Of a DNA stretch of 64,000 nt, positions 36,546-46,085 are shown piece by piece. The notes beneath the pieces were generated by a model. That model made no database searches. It saw only the letters and a list, made by a program, of their open reading frames with translations, and was not told the origin of the DNA. Position 1 is the first letter of the stretch; each line of letters opens with the position of its first letter. The position numbers were made by a program, and so were the translations under genes. This stretch comes from JBEICQ01 sp046297395 (GTDB taxonomy: Bacteria > Bacteroidota > Bacteroidia > UBA4408), in contig JBKCNM010000075.1 in assembly GCA_046297395.1 (NCBI GenBank), positions 22,000-85,999 of the forward strand. Reading direction: 5' to 3'.

Positions 36546-37139
36546 TTATGAAACCGCCAGGGTCCTGAAAACATAATTTCTGGCTCCATAGTATTTCAAG
36601 GTAGCCTCAAGACAGGGAAGCATTCTATCTCTTGCTTTTTGGCTGTCATGAAACACCAAAATGCTTCCTGCTTTGCTTTTGCTCACCACTCTCCTAAAAC
36701 AATCTTGCCATGTGAGGTTTGGATCATAGTCCCTGCTGAGTACATGCCAAAAAACGATGCGATGAGTTTTTTTGAGCACGAGGTATTGTTTGAGGCTGAT
36801 TTTTCCATATGGTGGGCGAAAAAGTTTATTGTCGAAAAAAACTGATGCCCTCAATACATCATTTACATATTTTTCCGTGGCAGTTTCCCATCCTTTGTTG
36901 TGAGAATAGCTGTGATTACATGCGAGGTGACCACGCGCGGCTATTTGTTTAAAAAGTTCATAATTCTTGGTGATGTTCCTCCCCAGGCAAAAAAAAGTCC
37001 CTTGTGCCTGATATTTTTCCAGAATTTGTAGCACCCCCGGCGTTACTTCGGGAACCGGTCCATCATCGAATGTAAGGTAAAGGATGTTTCTTCCATGCGC
37101 ATCAAACTTGGGCAGCGAAGGCACAGGCAAGAGGTTCAT
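36546..37139 (-). CDS. Polysaccharide deacetylase (NodB domain)
   Basis: 197 residues. NodB motifs: [12 protein letters not shown] (D25 catalytic base, D26 metal ligand), CNHSYSH (H76 and H80, metal ligands), FRPPYGK and a late VFHD. Such enzymes remove N-acetyl groups from chitin-like or peptidoglycan sugars. No signal peptide is apparent, so it may act inside the cell or depend on a non-classical route. Its start overlaps the fbp stop by 4 bases, which suggests co-translation, an unusual pairing. Confidence 0.9.
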   Translation of the reverse strand: MNLLPVPSLPKFDAHGRNILYLTFDDGPVPEVTPGVLQILEKYQAQGTFFCLGRNITKNYELFKQIAARGHLACNHSYSHNKGWETATEKYVNDVLRASVFFDNKLFRPPYGKISLKQYLVLKKTHRIVFWHVLSRDYDPNLTWQDCFRRVVSKSKAGSILVFHDSQKARDRMLPCLEATLKYYGARNYVFRTLAVS

Positions 37140-38167
37140 ACATCGGCTTTTTGTTGCTTTTGGGCAAGCATAAAATCCATGGCCTTCTCAACCATATTGG
37201 AGGAGCCAATAAACAATGAAACGCGTTGATGGATATCCAAAGGATCTATTTCTAGAATTCTTTTTTCTCCGTCTGTGGCAATGGCACCGGCCTGTTCGGC
37301 GATGAAGGCCAGAGGATTGCATTCATAAAGCAGACGAAGTTTTCCTTTGGGGGATTTAGAAGTGGGGGGATAGATATAAATACCGCCTTTGATTAGGTTG
37401 CGGTGAAAATCGGCCACCAAGGACCCAATGTATCTGAGCGTATAAGGCCTGGATGAGGACTTGTCTTCTTCCTGGCAGTATTTGATATATTCTTTAACAC
37501 CGGCGGGAAAATGCACAAAATTACCCTGGTTAATAGAATAAATTTCCCCCTGGTCAGGGGCTTTCAAATCCGGATGAGAGAGACAGAATTCTCCGATAGA
37601 AGGGTCGAGCGTAAATCCGTTTACACCATTGCCTGTAGTATAAACCAACATGGTGCTGGAGCCGTAAATTACATATCCTGCGGCAACCTGTTCGGTTCCT
37701 TTTTGAAGAAAATCTTCCACGGTTCCCGGCCCCTTTATAGATGTTCTGAGGTAGATAGAAAAAATGGTACCTATGGATACATTCACATCAATATTGGAAG
37801 ATCCATCCAATGGGTCAATGCAAACTACATATTTTGCGTTTTTTGATATTTCTGAATCAATGGGAATGATGTCATCATTTTCTTCTGATGCAATCGCACA
37901 GCATTCCCCTCCGGCCTGTAAAGCAGCAATAAACTGTTCGTTTGCAAAAACATCTAGTTTTTTTTGTTCTTCACCCTGAACATGTGTTTCTCCGGCGGCC
38001 CCTAGGATGTCAACAAGCCCCGCTTTGTTTACGTCCCTGTTCACAATTTTGGCGGCAATACCAATGTCTCTCAGCAAGCGACTCAGTTCTCCCTTGGCAT
38101 AGGGATAATCAGATTGTCTGGAAATGATAAATTGTCCCAGGGTTATCACACCCGATTGTAACGACAT
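37136..38167 (-). CDS. fbp: Fructose-1,6-bisphosphatase, class I
   Basis: Class I FBPase hydrolyses fructose 1,6-bisphosphate in gluconeogenesis. From the ATG at 38167 ([13 protein letters not shown]) it is 343 residues, normal; the frame is open 30 bases further. Motifs: the metal site [26 protein letters not shown], and [24 protein letters not shown] in the substrate-binding half. On the minus strand GATATTTG (38195-38188) could be a weak -7 box 20 bases before the start. Confidence 0.95.
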   Translation of the reverse strand: MSLQSGVITLGQFIISRQSDYPYAKGELSRLLRDIGIAAKIVNRDVNKAGLVDILGAAGETHVQGEEQKKLDVFANEQFIAALQAGGECCAIASEENDDIIPIDSEISKNAKYVVCIDPLDGSSNIDVNVSIGTIFSIYLRTSIKGPGTVEDFLQKGTEQVAAGYVIYGSSTMLVYTTGNGVNGFTLDPSIGEFCLSHPDLKAPDQGEIYSINQGNFVHFPAGVKEYIKYCQEEDKSSSRPYTLRYIGSLVADFHRNLIKGGIYIYPPTSKSPKGKLRLLYECNPLAFIAEQAGAIATDGEKRILEIDPLDIHQRVSLFIGSSNMVEKAMDFMLAQKQQKADV

Positions 38168-38225
38168 AGGCAAATTTTGTGGTATTGCAAATATCAATTT
38201 TTTTCGCTTATCGACACCTTTCCCC

Positions 38226-38233
38226 TAATTTTG
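38226..38233 (+). promoter_or_regulatory. -7 box before the GNAT gene
   Basis: TAATTTTG matches TAnnTTTG exactly, 8 bases ahead of the ATG at 38241. No clear TTG lies 19-20 bases upstream. Confidence 0.4.
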
Positions 38234-38240
38234 GCCAAGA

Positions 38241-38702
38241 ATGAATTGCATCATCAGAAAAGGAATGCCCTCAGACATCCCAAGGGTATTTGCCCTCATC
38301 ATGGAGCTGGCCACCTTTGAAAAGGCTCCTGAAGAGGTCATTCATACTCCCGAAAAACTTCTGGCAGATGGTTTCGGAGAGAATCCTCTCTATAGTCTAT
38401 GGGTTGCTGATTCGGGAACAGATATTATTGGAATGGCGCTCTGTTACATCCGTTATTCAACCTGGAAAGGTCCGTGTCTTTATCTGGAAGATATTGTGGT
38501 TACTGCCGATCAAAGAAACCGGGGCATCGGAAAAGCCTTGTTTGATGCAGTTATGGCTTATGCCACCCAAAAAGAGTATGCACAAGTAAACTGGCAGGTA
38601 CTCGACTGGAATACCCCCGCCATTCGATTTTATGAAAAAACCGGAGCCGCCTTCGATCCGCACTGGATCAATGTTTCATTAAGAACCCCTTTTCATTCAT
38701 GA
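38241..38702 (+). CDS. GNAT family N-acetyltransferase
   Basis: 153 residues. The central GNAT motif A is LYLEDIVVTADQRNRGIGKALFDAVMAYA (acetyl-CoA-binding RNRGIG), followed by VNWQVLDWNTPAIRFYEKTGA. It resembles the diamine/thialysine acetyltransferase branch (an SSAT-like pattern) by MELATFEKAPEEV and the final motif, but the substrate is uncertain. It overlaps the hldD start by 4 bases, so it is co-translated with a heptose-pathway gene. Confidence 0.88.
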   Translation: MNCIIRKGMPSDIPRVFALIMELATFEKAPEEVIHTPEKLLADGFGENPLYSLWVADSGTDIIGMALCYIRYSTWKGPCLYLEDIVVTADQRNRGIGKALFDAVMAYATQKEYAQVNWQVLDWNTPAIRFYEKTGAAFDPHWINVSLRTPFHS

Positions 38703-39664
38703 TTGTTGTTACAGGAGCCGCAGGCTTTATCGGAAGTTGCTTGGTGTCATTCCTGAATCGCGAGGGATTTAATGACCTGGTTTTGGTGGATGATTTTTCT
38801 GTTGAAGCCAAAAGAGACAACTTGTCGGGAAAATCATTTACTGAGAAAGTAGAGCGCGCCTCGTTCTTTAATTGGTTTGATAAAAATCACCATCGCATTC
38901 AATTCGTTTATCATCTGGGAGCCCGCACGGATACGACCGAAAAAAACACTGATATTTTTGAAAAACTCAACCTGTCTTATTCAAAACAGGTTTGGGAATA
39001 TTGTTGCCGTTATGGGATTGCCCTGGTTTACGCTTCATCTGCCGCTGTTTATGGCTCAGGAGATAAAGGATACAGTGATGATCACAGCCTCATGAACGAA
39101 TATGTTCCTCTCAACCCGTATGGAGCATCCAAATATGATTTTGATGCTTGGGTATTGTCACAAAAAAAACAACCGTACCATTGGGCCGGGTTGCGGTTTT
39201 TTAATGTTTACGGTCCCAATGAATACCATAAGGGCAGAATGGCATCAGTGGTTTTTCATGCCTACAAACAATTGCAGGAAAAAGGAAAAATAAACCTGTT
39301 CCGTTCCCATAGGTCGGGCATCGCAGACGGGGAGCAAAAGAGGGATTTTGTATATGTGATGGATGTTTGTAAGGTGATGTACTTCCTCCTTCATCATCGC
39401 AAAAGCCGGGATATATACAATTTGGGCACCGGTAATGCCGAAACTTTTTATGATTTGGCAAGGTGGGTTTGCGAAGCGGCAGGCATGAGTTCCAACATTT
39501 CATTTGTGGATACCCCTGAGGATATTCGTAATACTTATCAATATTACACCTGTGCGGATATCAGCAAATTGAGGTCCTCCGGATACAAAGAGCCATTCAT
39601 GGGACTTCATGAGGGTATTTATCACTATGTGAAGAACCATCTCACAACCCAATCGTATTCCTGA
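38699..39664 (+). CDS. hldD: ADP-L-glycero-D-manno-heptose 6-epimerase
   Basis: HldD makes the L-glycero form of ADP-heptose for the lipopolysaccharide core. 321 residues; VVTGAAGFIGSCLVSFLN is the NADP site, followed by the HLGARTDTTE stretch characteristic of HldD; the catalytic YGASKYDFD holds Tyr and Lys; RFFNVYGPNEYHKGRMASVVFHAY is typical of the family. rfaE2, acting just before it in the pathway, is at 46066. The gene is flanked by the GNAT and GtrA genes with overlapping codons. Confidence 0.93.
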   Translation: MIVVTGAAGFIGSCLVSFLNREGFNDLVLVDDFSVEAKRDNLSGKSFTEKVERASFFNWFDKNHHRIQFVYHLGARTDTTEKNTDIFEKLNLSYSKQVWEYCCRYGIALVYASSAAVYGSGDKGYSDDHSLMNEYVPLNPYGASKYDFDAWVLSQKKQPYHWAGLRFFNVYGPNEYHKGRMASVVFHAYKQLQEKGKINLFRSHRSGIADGEQKRDFVYVMDVCKVMYFLLHHRKSRDIYNLGTGNAETFYDLARWVCEAAGMSSNISFVDTPEDIRNTYQYYTCADISKLRSSGYKEPFMGLHEGIYHYVKNHLTTQSYS

Positions 39665-40131
39665 TGTTGAAAAAATATTTTTCACAATCCCCGATTGCTA
39701 CGGCCATAGACCTTTATCACAACAAGGTGATTCGGTATTTTTTTGCAGCCGGTACAGCTACCGTTGTTGATGTGTTGATGTATTTCGTGACCCTGCACTT
39801 TGTTTTACACAAACAAGATTTATCTATCGCTTCAGGACTGGTGGTGGGCGGAACAAGTATTGCGCTGGTCGTCTCTTATACTTGCGGACTTGTCACCAAT
39901 TTTATCATTACCAAGTATTTTGTTTTCACAGAATCGGAACTCAAGGGGCGAACCCAGTTCACAAGATTTGTTTTAGTTGCAATTTTGGTTCTGTTTGCGA
40001 ATTACCTACTGATGAGTTTTCTGATAAAGGTATTGCACATCTTTCCCACGCCGGCAAGAGCCATATCGGCACTCAGCATTGGTGTGTTCAGTTTTACTGC
40101 ACACAAGTTTTTCTCTTTTAAAATGGGTTAG
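39664..40131 (+). CDS. GtrA family membrane protein
   Basis: 155 residues with four hydrophobic segments, starting at about VIRYFFAAGTATVVDVLMYFVTLHFVL. The GtrA pattern is FxxxGxxxxxxD, followed by later TCGLVTNFIITKYFVF. GtrA proteins are thought to help flip or present polyprenyl-linked sugars for surface glycosylation. The ATG shares a base with the hldD stop. It ends 4 bases from the convergent glmS stop. No dedicated partner transferase is in this short operon. Confidence 0.85.
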   Translation: MLKKYFSQSPIATAIDLYHNKVIRYFFAAGTATVVDVLMYFVTLHFVLHKQDLSIASGLVVGGTSIALVVSYTCGLVTNFIITKYFVFTESELKGRTQFTRFVLVAILVLFANYLLMSFLIKVLHIFPTPARAISALSIGVFSFTAHKFFSFKMG

Positions 40132-40135
40132 AATC

Positions 40136-41977
40136 TTATTCTACCGTAACGCTTTTTGCAAGGTTTCGAGGCTGATCAACATTGCAACCGCGCATCACAG
40201 CAATGTGATAACTCAGCAGTTGAAGTGGAACCACGGAAACAAGAGGAACCAGGCATTCTTCCACATCAGGAATTTCAATCACATGATCTGCGAGGCTTTT
40301 CACGAGAGAGTCGCCCTCAGTTACTACTGCGATAATGATTCCTTTGCGTGATTTAACCTCCTGGATGTTGCTGACTACTTTTTCGTAGTTCACGCCCCTG
40401 GTAGCAATTACAACCACCGGCATTTCTTCGTCGATAAGCGCAATTGGCCCATGTTTCATTTCGGCAGCCGGATATCCTTCTGCATGGATGTATGAAATTT
40501 CTTTCAGCTTAAGGGCACCCTCCAGGGCCACAGGGAAACTGTACCCTCTGCCCAGATAGAGAAAATTGCGGGCGTCTTTAAATAGGGAAGAAAGATATTT
40601 GATATGTTCATTCTGCGCAAGTACATCTTCTATTTTGGAAGGAATGTTTTCCATCTCGCTGAGCACTTGATGAAACCTCGATTCAGGAAGCGTTCCGCGT
40701 TTTTTGGCAATATGAAGCGCCATCAAGGTAAGCACGGTTACCTGTGCGGTAAATGCCTTGGTGGAAGCCACTCCAATTTCCGGGCCGGCATGGGTATAAG
40801 ATCCGGCATGGGTAGCTCTTGCTATGGAGGATCCCGCTACATTACAAACCCCGAAAACAGTAGCTCCCCTGGCCTTTGCCAATTCAACGGCTGCCAGCGT
40901 ATCAGCAGTTTCTCCCGATTGGGAAATGGCAATCACAATATCATTGTCGTTGATTACCGGATTCCGGTACCTGAACTCCGATGCATATTCAACTTCTACC
41001 GGAATGCGAGCAAAATCTTCAATCAGGTATTCGGCAACAAGCCCTGCATGCCAGCTTGTGCCGCAGGCAACGATGATAAAGCGCTCTGCATTGGCAAACT
41101 TTTCTGCGTACTCCGATATCCCTCCCATTTTCACATAATTCTCATCGGCATTCATCCTTCCTCTCATGGAATCGTGAATAGAGCGGGGTTGCTCAAAAAT
41201 TTCCTTTAACATGAAATGAGGAAAGCCTCCTTTTTCTATCGCCTCCAAACTAAGCTCAAGTTCATGAATATAGGGTGTTTTCGAATGGTTGGCTGTGGTA
41301 ATAATCTTAAGTTCCTTGCCTCTTTCAATGATCGCAATTTCCTCTTCCTCCAGAAAAACAACATTTTTGGTGTATTCGATAATGGGTGTTGCATCTGATG
41401 CACAGAAAAATTCATTTTTTCCGATACCGATAACCAATGGACTACCTTTTTTTGCCGCCACCAACATGTCGGGTGCATCAGAAGACATTACTACGATGGC
41501 GTAGGCACCTACCACTTCATTCAATGCAAGCCTAACTGCATCGGGAAGCGAGAGGCTTTCTTTTGTTTTAATATCTTCAATCAAGTGCACCAATACTTCG
41601 GTGTCTGTGTCACTCACAAACACATGGCCTCTTTTTTCGAGAGCCGTTTTGATGGCCGCATAGTTTTCGATGATGCCGTTGTGAATGATGGCAATGTTGT
41701 TGGACTGCCCAAAATGAGGGTGAGCGTTTACATCATTTGGAACGCCGTGTGTCGCCCATCGTGTATGTCCCATTCCACAAGAGCCACTCAAGTCTTTGGC
41801 AGAAGCAAATGACTCTAAATCGGCAACCTTGCCTTTGCATTTATAAACCCTGATTCCTTCTTTGCTTCCAAGGGCAACACCGGCACTATCGTATCCGCGG
41901 TATTCGAGCCGATGAAGTCCTTTAATGATGATCGGATAAGCTTGTCTTTCACCGATGTATGCTACAATTCCACACAT
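40136..41977 (-). CDS. glmS: Glutamine-fructose-6-phosphate aminotransferase (isomerizing)
   Basis: GlmS makes glucosamine 6-phosphate for peptidoglycan and lipid A. 613 residues, full length. The N-terminal glutaminase starts MCGIVAYIGE with catalytic C2, followed by GHTRWATHGVPNDVNAHPH. Two SIS domains follow (VACGTSWHAG, ISQSGETADT, and YLGRGYSFPVALEGALKLKE). C-terminus LAKSVTVE matches the usual end. It begins 1 base after the DUF4270 lipoprotein stop, so both belong to one operon. No glmS ribozyme lies ahead of it. Confidence 0.97.
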   Translation of the reverse strand: MCGIVAYIGERQAYPIIIKGLHRLEYRGYDSAGVALGSKEGIRVYKCKGKVADLESFASAKDLSGSCGMGHTRWATHGVPNDVNAHPHFGQSNNIAIIHNGIIENYAAIKTALEKRGHVFVSDTDTEVLVHLIEDIKTKESLSLPDAVRLALNEVVGAYAIVVMSSDAPDMLVAAKKGSPLVIGIGKNEFFCASDATPIIEYTKNVVFLEEEEIAIIERGKELKIITTANHSKTPYIHELELSLEAIEKGGFPHFMLKEIFEQPRSIHDSMRGRMNADENYVKMGGISEYAEKFANAERFIIVACGTSWHAGLVAEYLIEDFARIPVEVEYASEFRYRNPVINDNDIVIAISQSGETADTLAAVELAKARGATVFGVCNVAGSSIARATHAGSYTHAGPEIGVASTKAFTAQVTVLTLMALHIAKKRGTLPESRFHQVLSEMENIPSKIEDVLAQNEHIKYLSSLFKDARNFLYLGRGYSFPVALEGALKLKEISYIHAEGYPAAEMKHGPIALIDEEMPVVVIATRGVNYEKVVSNIQEVKSRKGIIIAVVTEGDSLVKSLADHVIEIPDVEECLVPLVSVVPLQLLSYHIAVMRGCNVDQPRNLAKSVTVE

Positions 41978-41978
41978 G

Positions 41979-43331
41979 TTATTGAATTCTTTTGTATGTG
42001 ATTTTTAATATGATCTTGTCTCCTCCCAGTAGTACGGTTCTTTCCGGTGATTGGTGGCTGAGGTAACAAGACAAAGATAAGCCTTTATCGGAAAGTCCTC
42101 CGATGAGTCGCTCTTGTACATATCGTGTAATATTGAACTTGTAAGTGTAATCAGATCCGAGAAAGCCGCCGGTATTAAATGCACCCGACTGCGCATCATC
42201 AGGCACCGGCACCGTTCGATTGTCACTTCCGGTATATTGTAGGGAAAGCCTGGGTGCCCAACCAAAATAGTCGGGGCGATTTCTGTCAACAGGAATAATC
42301 AACTCAGCCTTGTGAATAAAGGCAGGCATGCTGTCGGTCAATTGATTCAATGGGTTGAGGAATAATTTTCCGCGCAAGGCATTTAAACCCATTATACCAA
42401 AACGGATGTTCCCTGCGGAAGTATCCGAAAATTGCGGTTTTACCTCGCTGGAAGCTTGTGGGATATACCTAGAGTAGTTTGCCTTGGCATGGTCGCTTCC
42501 GGTATTGAAAACCAGGCGCACAGCGCCTATTCTTTTGTGTCTTCCAAAAACAATTAATCGTGAAGCAGAGCTGAACAAATTCATTTTTGTGATAACACCT
42601 TTGTTAGGCATCATGGCAGATCCCTCACATACAAATAACAAACCTTTGAACCAATCTTGAAAAAGCTCATTCGATTGCAGGTTGGATCCGGTGCCCATGA
42701 TTTTTTGGCCCAAAACATTATTTAATCTGAGCTTGAGCATGGGTACAGTATCAAATACCCCGCTCACATTATCAGTGGTGTTTGGTACGATAAAAAGATC
42801 GGCGAGTGGATTACCAAGAGCAAGGCTAGCCGGAACAAAATTGCTGTAGTAAATGGAAGATTTGCTCAATTTGGTATTTAATTCATACACCTTCACCCGG
42901 ATGTTTTTTTCGTTGGGATTTCCATAATAACCACTGTAGGGAAGTTGAACCACCACCGAATCAATGCCGAGAAGGGAATCTGCGGTAAGCGCATTTACCG
43001 GAATATCGTTAGGGAAAGGCAGTGCATATTGAACCATAAAACCCGATTCGAGTATTCCACAGAAAGGATCATGGTATGCCCCTAAAAAGTTGGTGCTCAT
43101 GGTATCTTCATCACTTCTGAAAAAAGAACCTTCGCGAGAGAAAGAAAATGCGCCTGTGAGACTGAGTGTCCGTATACCGTTAACGCCATCGGGCAACAAA
43201 TCGGTACCAAGAGCCTCTTTTTTTTTGCATCCCTGGATGAGGAGCATTGCGAACAAAAAAAAATTTGCGGACCAAGAGATGGAGCTCCGCAAACTTTTAA
43301 AGGAGGAAAACATATGTGTATTATTCGACAA
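41979..43331 (-). CDS. DUF4270 family lipoprotein
   Basis: 450 residues with an N-terminal lipoprotein signal (ANFFLFAMLLIQG then C in QGCKKKEALG). The body is beta-rich and fits the DUF4270 family that recurs in Bacteroidota between a short glycogen-synthase gene and glmS, the same order as here. Function unknown; probably an envelope or surface lipoprotein. The ATG at 43331 overlaps the upstream gene by 11 bases; the ATG at 43313 (MFSSFKSL) is an equally good start. Confidence 0.85.
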   Translation of the reverse strand: MSNNTHMFSSFKSLRSSISWSANFFLFAMLLIQGCKKKEALGTDLLPDGVNGIRTLSLTGAFSFSREGSFFRSDEDTMSTNFLGAYHDPFCGILESGFMVQYALPFPNDIPVNALTADSLLGIDSVVVQLPYSGYYGNPNEKNIRVKVYELNTKLSKSSIYYSNFVPASLALGNPLADLFIVPNTTDNVSGVFDTVPMLKLRLNNVLGQKIMGTGSNLQSNELFQDWFKGLLFVCEGSAMMPNKGVITKMNLFSSASRLIVFGRHKRIGAVRLVFNTGSDHAKANYSRYIPQASSEVKPQFSDTSAGNIRFGIMGLNALRGKLFLNPLNQLTDSMPAFIHKAELIIPVDRNRPDYFGWAPRLSLQYTGSDNRTVPVPDDAQSGAFNTGGFLGSDYTYKFNITRYVQERLIGGLSDKGLSLSCYLSHQSPERTVLLGGDKIILKITYKRIQ

Positions 43332-44148
43332 GCGCAGTGGATTCCTCCATCACCAAATCGTAAAAATTGTTGTACGCTTCGATGTAATTCTCAGGATCCT
43401 GAAATCCAAGAACAGGCTTGTTTAAATTTTTCATGTATTTCTGCAGTTCTGCAGGCAGGCTTGCGCTTCCCTGAATAACGCCATCCGAGTAATCCATGGC
43501 ACACCGAGAGAGATTAATATGAGAAGGCGTTTTTAGCTTTTCAATGTCCTTGTCATGAATGCCGGTCATTTGCAATTTCTGGCCGTATTTTTTGTTCACT
43601 TCATTGCCAAAGGCATCGTCGAAAAGGGTGTAGACTACTTTGGTATCTGCAAAAATCGGGTCTTCGCGAAACACCTTTTTTACCAAAACAGGCAAGGCTG
43701 CAGTCATCCAGCCATTACAGTGGATAATGTCCGGCGCCCAACCCAGTTTTCTAACAGTTTCTATGACACCGCGACAAAAGAAAATACTTCTTTCATCATT
43801 GTCTTCAAAGAAATTACCATCTGCGTCTTTAATCAGGGCCTTGCGCTGGAAATATTCTTCGTTATCAATAAAATAAACCTGCATGCGGCAGGATTGAATG
43901 GAAGCAACTTTGATTATCAGCGGATGATCGGTATCGTCAATGATGATGTTCATTCCTGAAAGGCGAATAACCTCATGGAGCTGGTTGCGTCTTTCATTGA
44001 TCAGACCGTAGCGGGGCATAAAGGTTCTGATTTCTTTGCCCTTTTCTTGAATTCCCTGGGGAAGATACCGGCCAATGGTGGAATGATGGTTTGCCTCTAC
44101 ATAAGGAGTAATCTCCTGAGAAACAAACAAAACTTTGGCTTTTTTCAT
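43321..44148 (-). CDS. Short glycogen/starch synthase-like protein (N-terminal domain only)
   Basis: 275 residues from the ATG at 44148 (MKKAKVLFVSQEITPYVE). It aligns by eye with the N-terminal Rossmann domain of GT5 glycogen synthases: LFVSQEITPYVEAN, FMPRYGLINER, YFIDNEEYFQRKAL and PDIIHCNGWMTAALPVLVKK. The C-terminal donor-binding domain of about 200 residues is absent, and the glycine-rich KTGG-like loop (here near TPYVEANHHS) has lost its lysine and glycines. Catalysis is therefore doubtful. It leads the DUF4270-glmS operon and is divergent from panC. Confidence 0.8.
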   Translation of the reverse strand: MKKAKVLFVSQEITPYVEANHHSTIGRYLPQGIQEKGKEIRTFMPRYGLINERRNQLHEVIRLSGMNIIIDDTDHPLIIKVASIQSCRMQVYFIDNEEYFQRKALIKDADGNFFEDNDERSIFFCRGVIETVRKLGWAPDIIHCNGWMTAALPVLVKKVFREDPIFADTKVVYTLFDDAFGNEVNKKYGQKLQMTGIHDKDIEKLKTPSHINLSRCAMDYSDGVIQGSASLPAELQKYMKNLNKPVLGFQDPENYIEAYNNFYDLVMEESTALVE

Positions 44149-44180
44149 GAAATAAAAAACAGTGGATTTGAAACTGGTCA

Positions 44181-44188
44181 CAAAATTA
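44181..44188 (-). promoter_or_regulatory. -7 box of the glycogen-synthase-like/DUF4270/glmS operon
   Basis: On the minus strand TAATTTTG matches TAnnTTTG exactly, 33 bases ahead of the start. The -33 element is poor. Confidence 0.45.
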
Positions 44189-44218
44189 AGCAAAAATTCC
44201 TTTCACTTTAAAATAATA

Positions 44219-44249
44219 TTTGTTCCATACCTTTACAAACCTGCATTTG
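44219..44249 (+). promoter_or_regulatory. Promoter of panC
   Basis: TTTG (44219-44222), 19 bases, then TGCATTTG (44242-44249), one base off TAnnTTTG. The predicted transcription start is almost at the ATG (44254), so the message would be leaderless or nearly so. Confidence 0.6.
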
Positions 44250-44253
44250 GGCC

Positions 44254-45096
44254 ATGGAAATGATTCACACAGCCGCCGCCTGTAAGGCATGGACAAGCGG
44301 CCAATCGGGTAGTACCATTGGCTTCGTTCCCACCATGGGTGCCCTGCATTTTGGGCACATGGAGCTGGTGAAACGCTGTTTAGAAGAGAATGACAAGTGT
44401 ATTGTAAGTATTTTTGTTAATCCCACTCAATTTACCGACGCCCGCGACCTCACGGCTTATCCCAGACAACCGGAGCAAGACCAGAAAATGCTCGAATCGC
44501 TGGGCGTACATGCGCTGTTTATGCCAGCGCCCTCAGAGATGTATCCACAAGGAACAGAAGCTCTTTTACAGATTCCTTTGGACAATCTTGATAAGGTTAT
44601 GGAAGGCGCCTCCCGGCCGGGCCATTTTACCGGTGTGGTAACTATTGTAGATCTTTTATTTAAGCTGATACAACCGCATAAGGCTTATTTCGGCGAAAAA
44701 GACTTCCAACAACTACTTGTGATCAAAAAACTGGTTGAATTTTGTCATCATCCCACCCAAATCGTTGCTTGTCCGCTTGTCCGAGAAGCCGACGGACTGG
44801 CATACAGTTCAAGAAACATGCGACTGAATGAGCATGACAGAAGGTTGGCAAAAATTATCCCGGATACCTTGCTTGAGGTTGCAAGAAGGTATCGCCCCGG
44901 CCATGTTAATGAAGCCAAGGAGAGCGTTCACCGGATTTTTGCAGGAGCCCCCGGGGTCACACTCGATTATTTTAAAATATGTAATCCTCAAACCCTAAGT
45001 GAAATTGTGGAAGGTGATACCGGGCAGGTGCGTATGTTTGTAGCAGCACTTGTCGGTGGCGTTAGGCTTATTGACAACACAAACGCGCCGTTATGA
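44254..45096 (+). CDS. panC: Pantothenate synthetase
   Basis: PanC condenses pantoate and beta-alanine with ATP on the way to coenzyme A. 280 residues, normal length. Motifs: FVPTMGALHFGHMELV (ATP-binding HxGH type), SIFVNPTQF, and YFGEKDFQQLLVIKKLVE plus SSRNMRLNE. A second ATG at 44260 is a possible start. It overlaps the following membrane-protein gene by 4 bases and is divergent from the glycogen-synthase-like gene. No panB or panD is in the window. Confidence 0.96.
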   Translation: MEMIHTAAACKAWTSGQSGSTIGFVPTMGALHFGHMELVKRCLEENDKCIVSIFVNPTQFTDARDLTAYPRQPEQDQKMLESLGVHALFMPAPSEMYPQGTEALLQIPLDNLDKVMEGASRPGHFTGVVTIVDLLFKLIQPHKAYFGEKDFQQLLVIKKLVEFCHHPTQIVACPLVREADGLAYSSRNMRLNEHDRRLAKIIPDTLLEVARRYRPGHVNEAKESVHRIFAGAPGVTLDYFKICNPQTLSEIVEGDTGQVRMFVAALVGGVRLIDNTNAPL

Positions 45097-46085
45097 ACCT
45101 AAAAAAATTAATACAACTACTTATATTTCTGTCGATTGGCCTTTTTTTGGTTTGGTTTTCAGTGAAAGACCTCAACAAGGAAGAGCGATCACTCATCTGG
45201 AGCAGTCTCAGTGGCGTGAATGGATGGGCGGTAATGGCCATGTTTTTTATTGCCACCCTCAGTCATGTGGCAAGGGCAGTGCGCTGGAAAATTATTGCGG
45301 GAGAGGAAACAGAGGGCGTTTCTGTAGCAGATTATTTTTTTGCCATCATGGGAGGCTATCTGGCGAACCTGGCTATTCCCAGACTCGGAGAAGTTACCCG
45401 CTGCGGTTTGCTTAACCGTTATCGAAAAGCAGATTTTTCCAAGATGCTCGGAACGGTTTTGTTTGAACGATTGTTTGATGTGCTCTGTTTGGGGATTGTT
45501 TTCCTGCTTACCCTTGCCATGGAATACAAGGTGTTTTACCCTTATGCACTTGAGCAGTTTATCAACCCCCTGAGGCAGATGCTTTCTCCCGGTATATTGG
45601 TGGTTTTGCTCTGTGGTACGGCCATCGGTATCATGGCAGTGGTTTTTGTGATGCGCCGAACCATGCATGCCGAGCATCCGCTGTTGGTGATTCTTAATCG
45701 TTTTCTTAAAGGACTTACCGGAGTAATGAATCTCAAAAAGCCGGGCGCATTTGTTTTATGGACCATCCTGATTTGGTTTCTTTACTGGGCAGGAATCATC
45801 GCCGGGTATTATGCCATGGAATCTTTCGATGGCCTGAATTGGGGATCGGGGCTCTCTTTGCTCATTGGTGGCACCATTGCCATGATTGTTGTACAAGGCG
45901 GAATTGGCGCATACCCATATTTCATCTCACAAATTCTTCTGCTTTACAGTGTTGCTAAACCAACCGGTATCGCTTTTGGTTGGTTGGGTTGGCTCATTCA
46001 AACATTGGTTGTGTTGCTTTGGGGATTTCTTGCTTTTTTGTATTTCGCTGTTAACAAATTACCCAATGAAGACGCCAAGTCCTGA
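45093..46085 (+). CDS. Lysylphosphatidylglycerol synthase TM-region (flippase-like) membrane protein
   Basis: 330 residues with about eight hydrophobic segments. It matches the UPF0104/LPG synthase transmembrane family: [48 protein letters not shown] and [15 protein letters not shown]. Standalone members lack the lysyl-transferase domain and may flip lipids or glycolipids. It is coupled to panC by 4 bases and overlaps rfaE2 by 20 bases. Its substrate cannot be deduced. Confidence 0.87.
   Translation: MNLKKLIQLLIFLSIGLFLVWFSVKDLNKEERSLIWSSLSGVNGWAVMAMFFIATLSHVARAVRWKIIAGEETEGVSVADYFFAIMGGYLANLAIPRLGEVTRCGLLNRYRKADFSKMLGTVLFERLFDVLCLGIVFLLTLAMEYKVFYPYALEQFINPLRQMLSPGILVVLLCGTAIGIMAVVFVMRRTMHAEHPLLVILNRFLKGLTGVMNLKKPGAFVLWTILIWFLYWAGIIAGYYAMESFDGLNWGSGLSLLIGGTIAMIVVQGGIGAYPYFISQILLLYSVAKPTGIAFGWLGWLIQTLVVLLWGFLAFLYFAVNKLPNEDAKS

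Noticed and set aside
41978..42100. glmS ribozyme ahead of glmS
   Set aside because: glmS begins 1 base after the preceding gene; no space for the ribozyme and no core motif.
43090..43425. Plus-strand frame with AAAGGAGG and an ATG at about 43312, a perfect Shine-Dalgarno layout
   Set aside because: It is antisense to the start of the DUF4270 gene, has no family sequence, and genes in this genome do not use Shine-Dalgarno sites.
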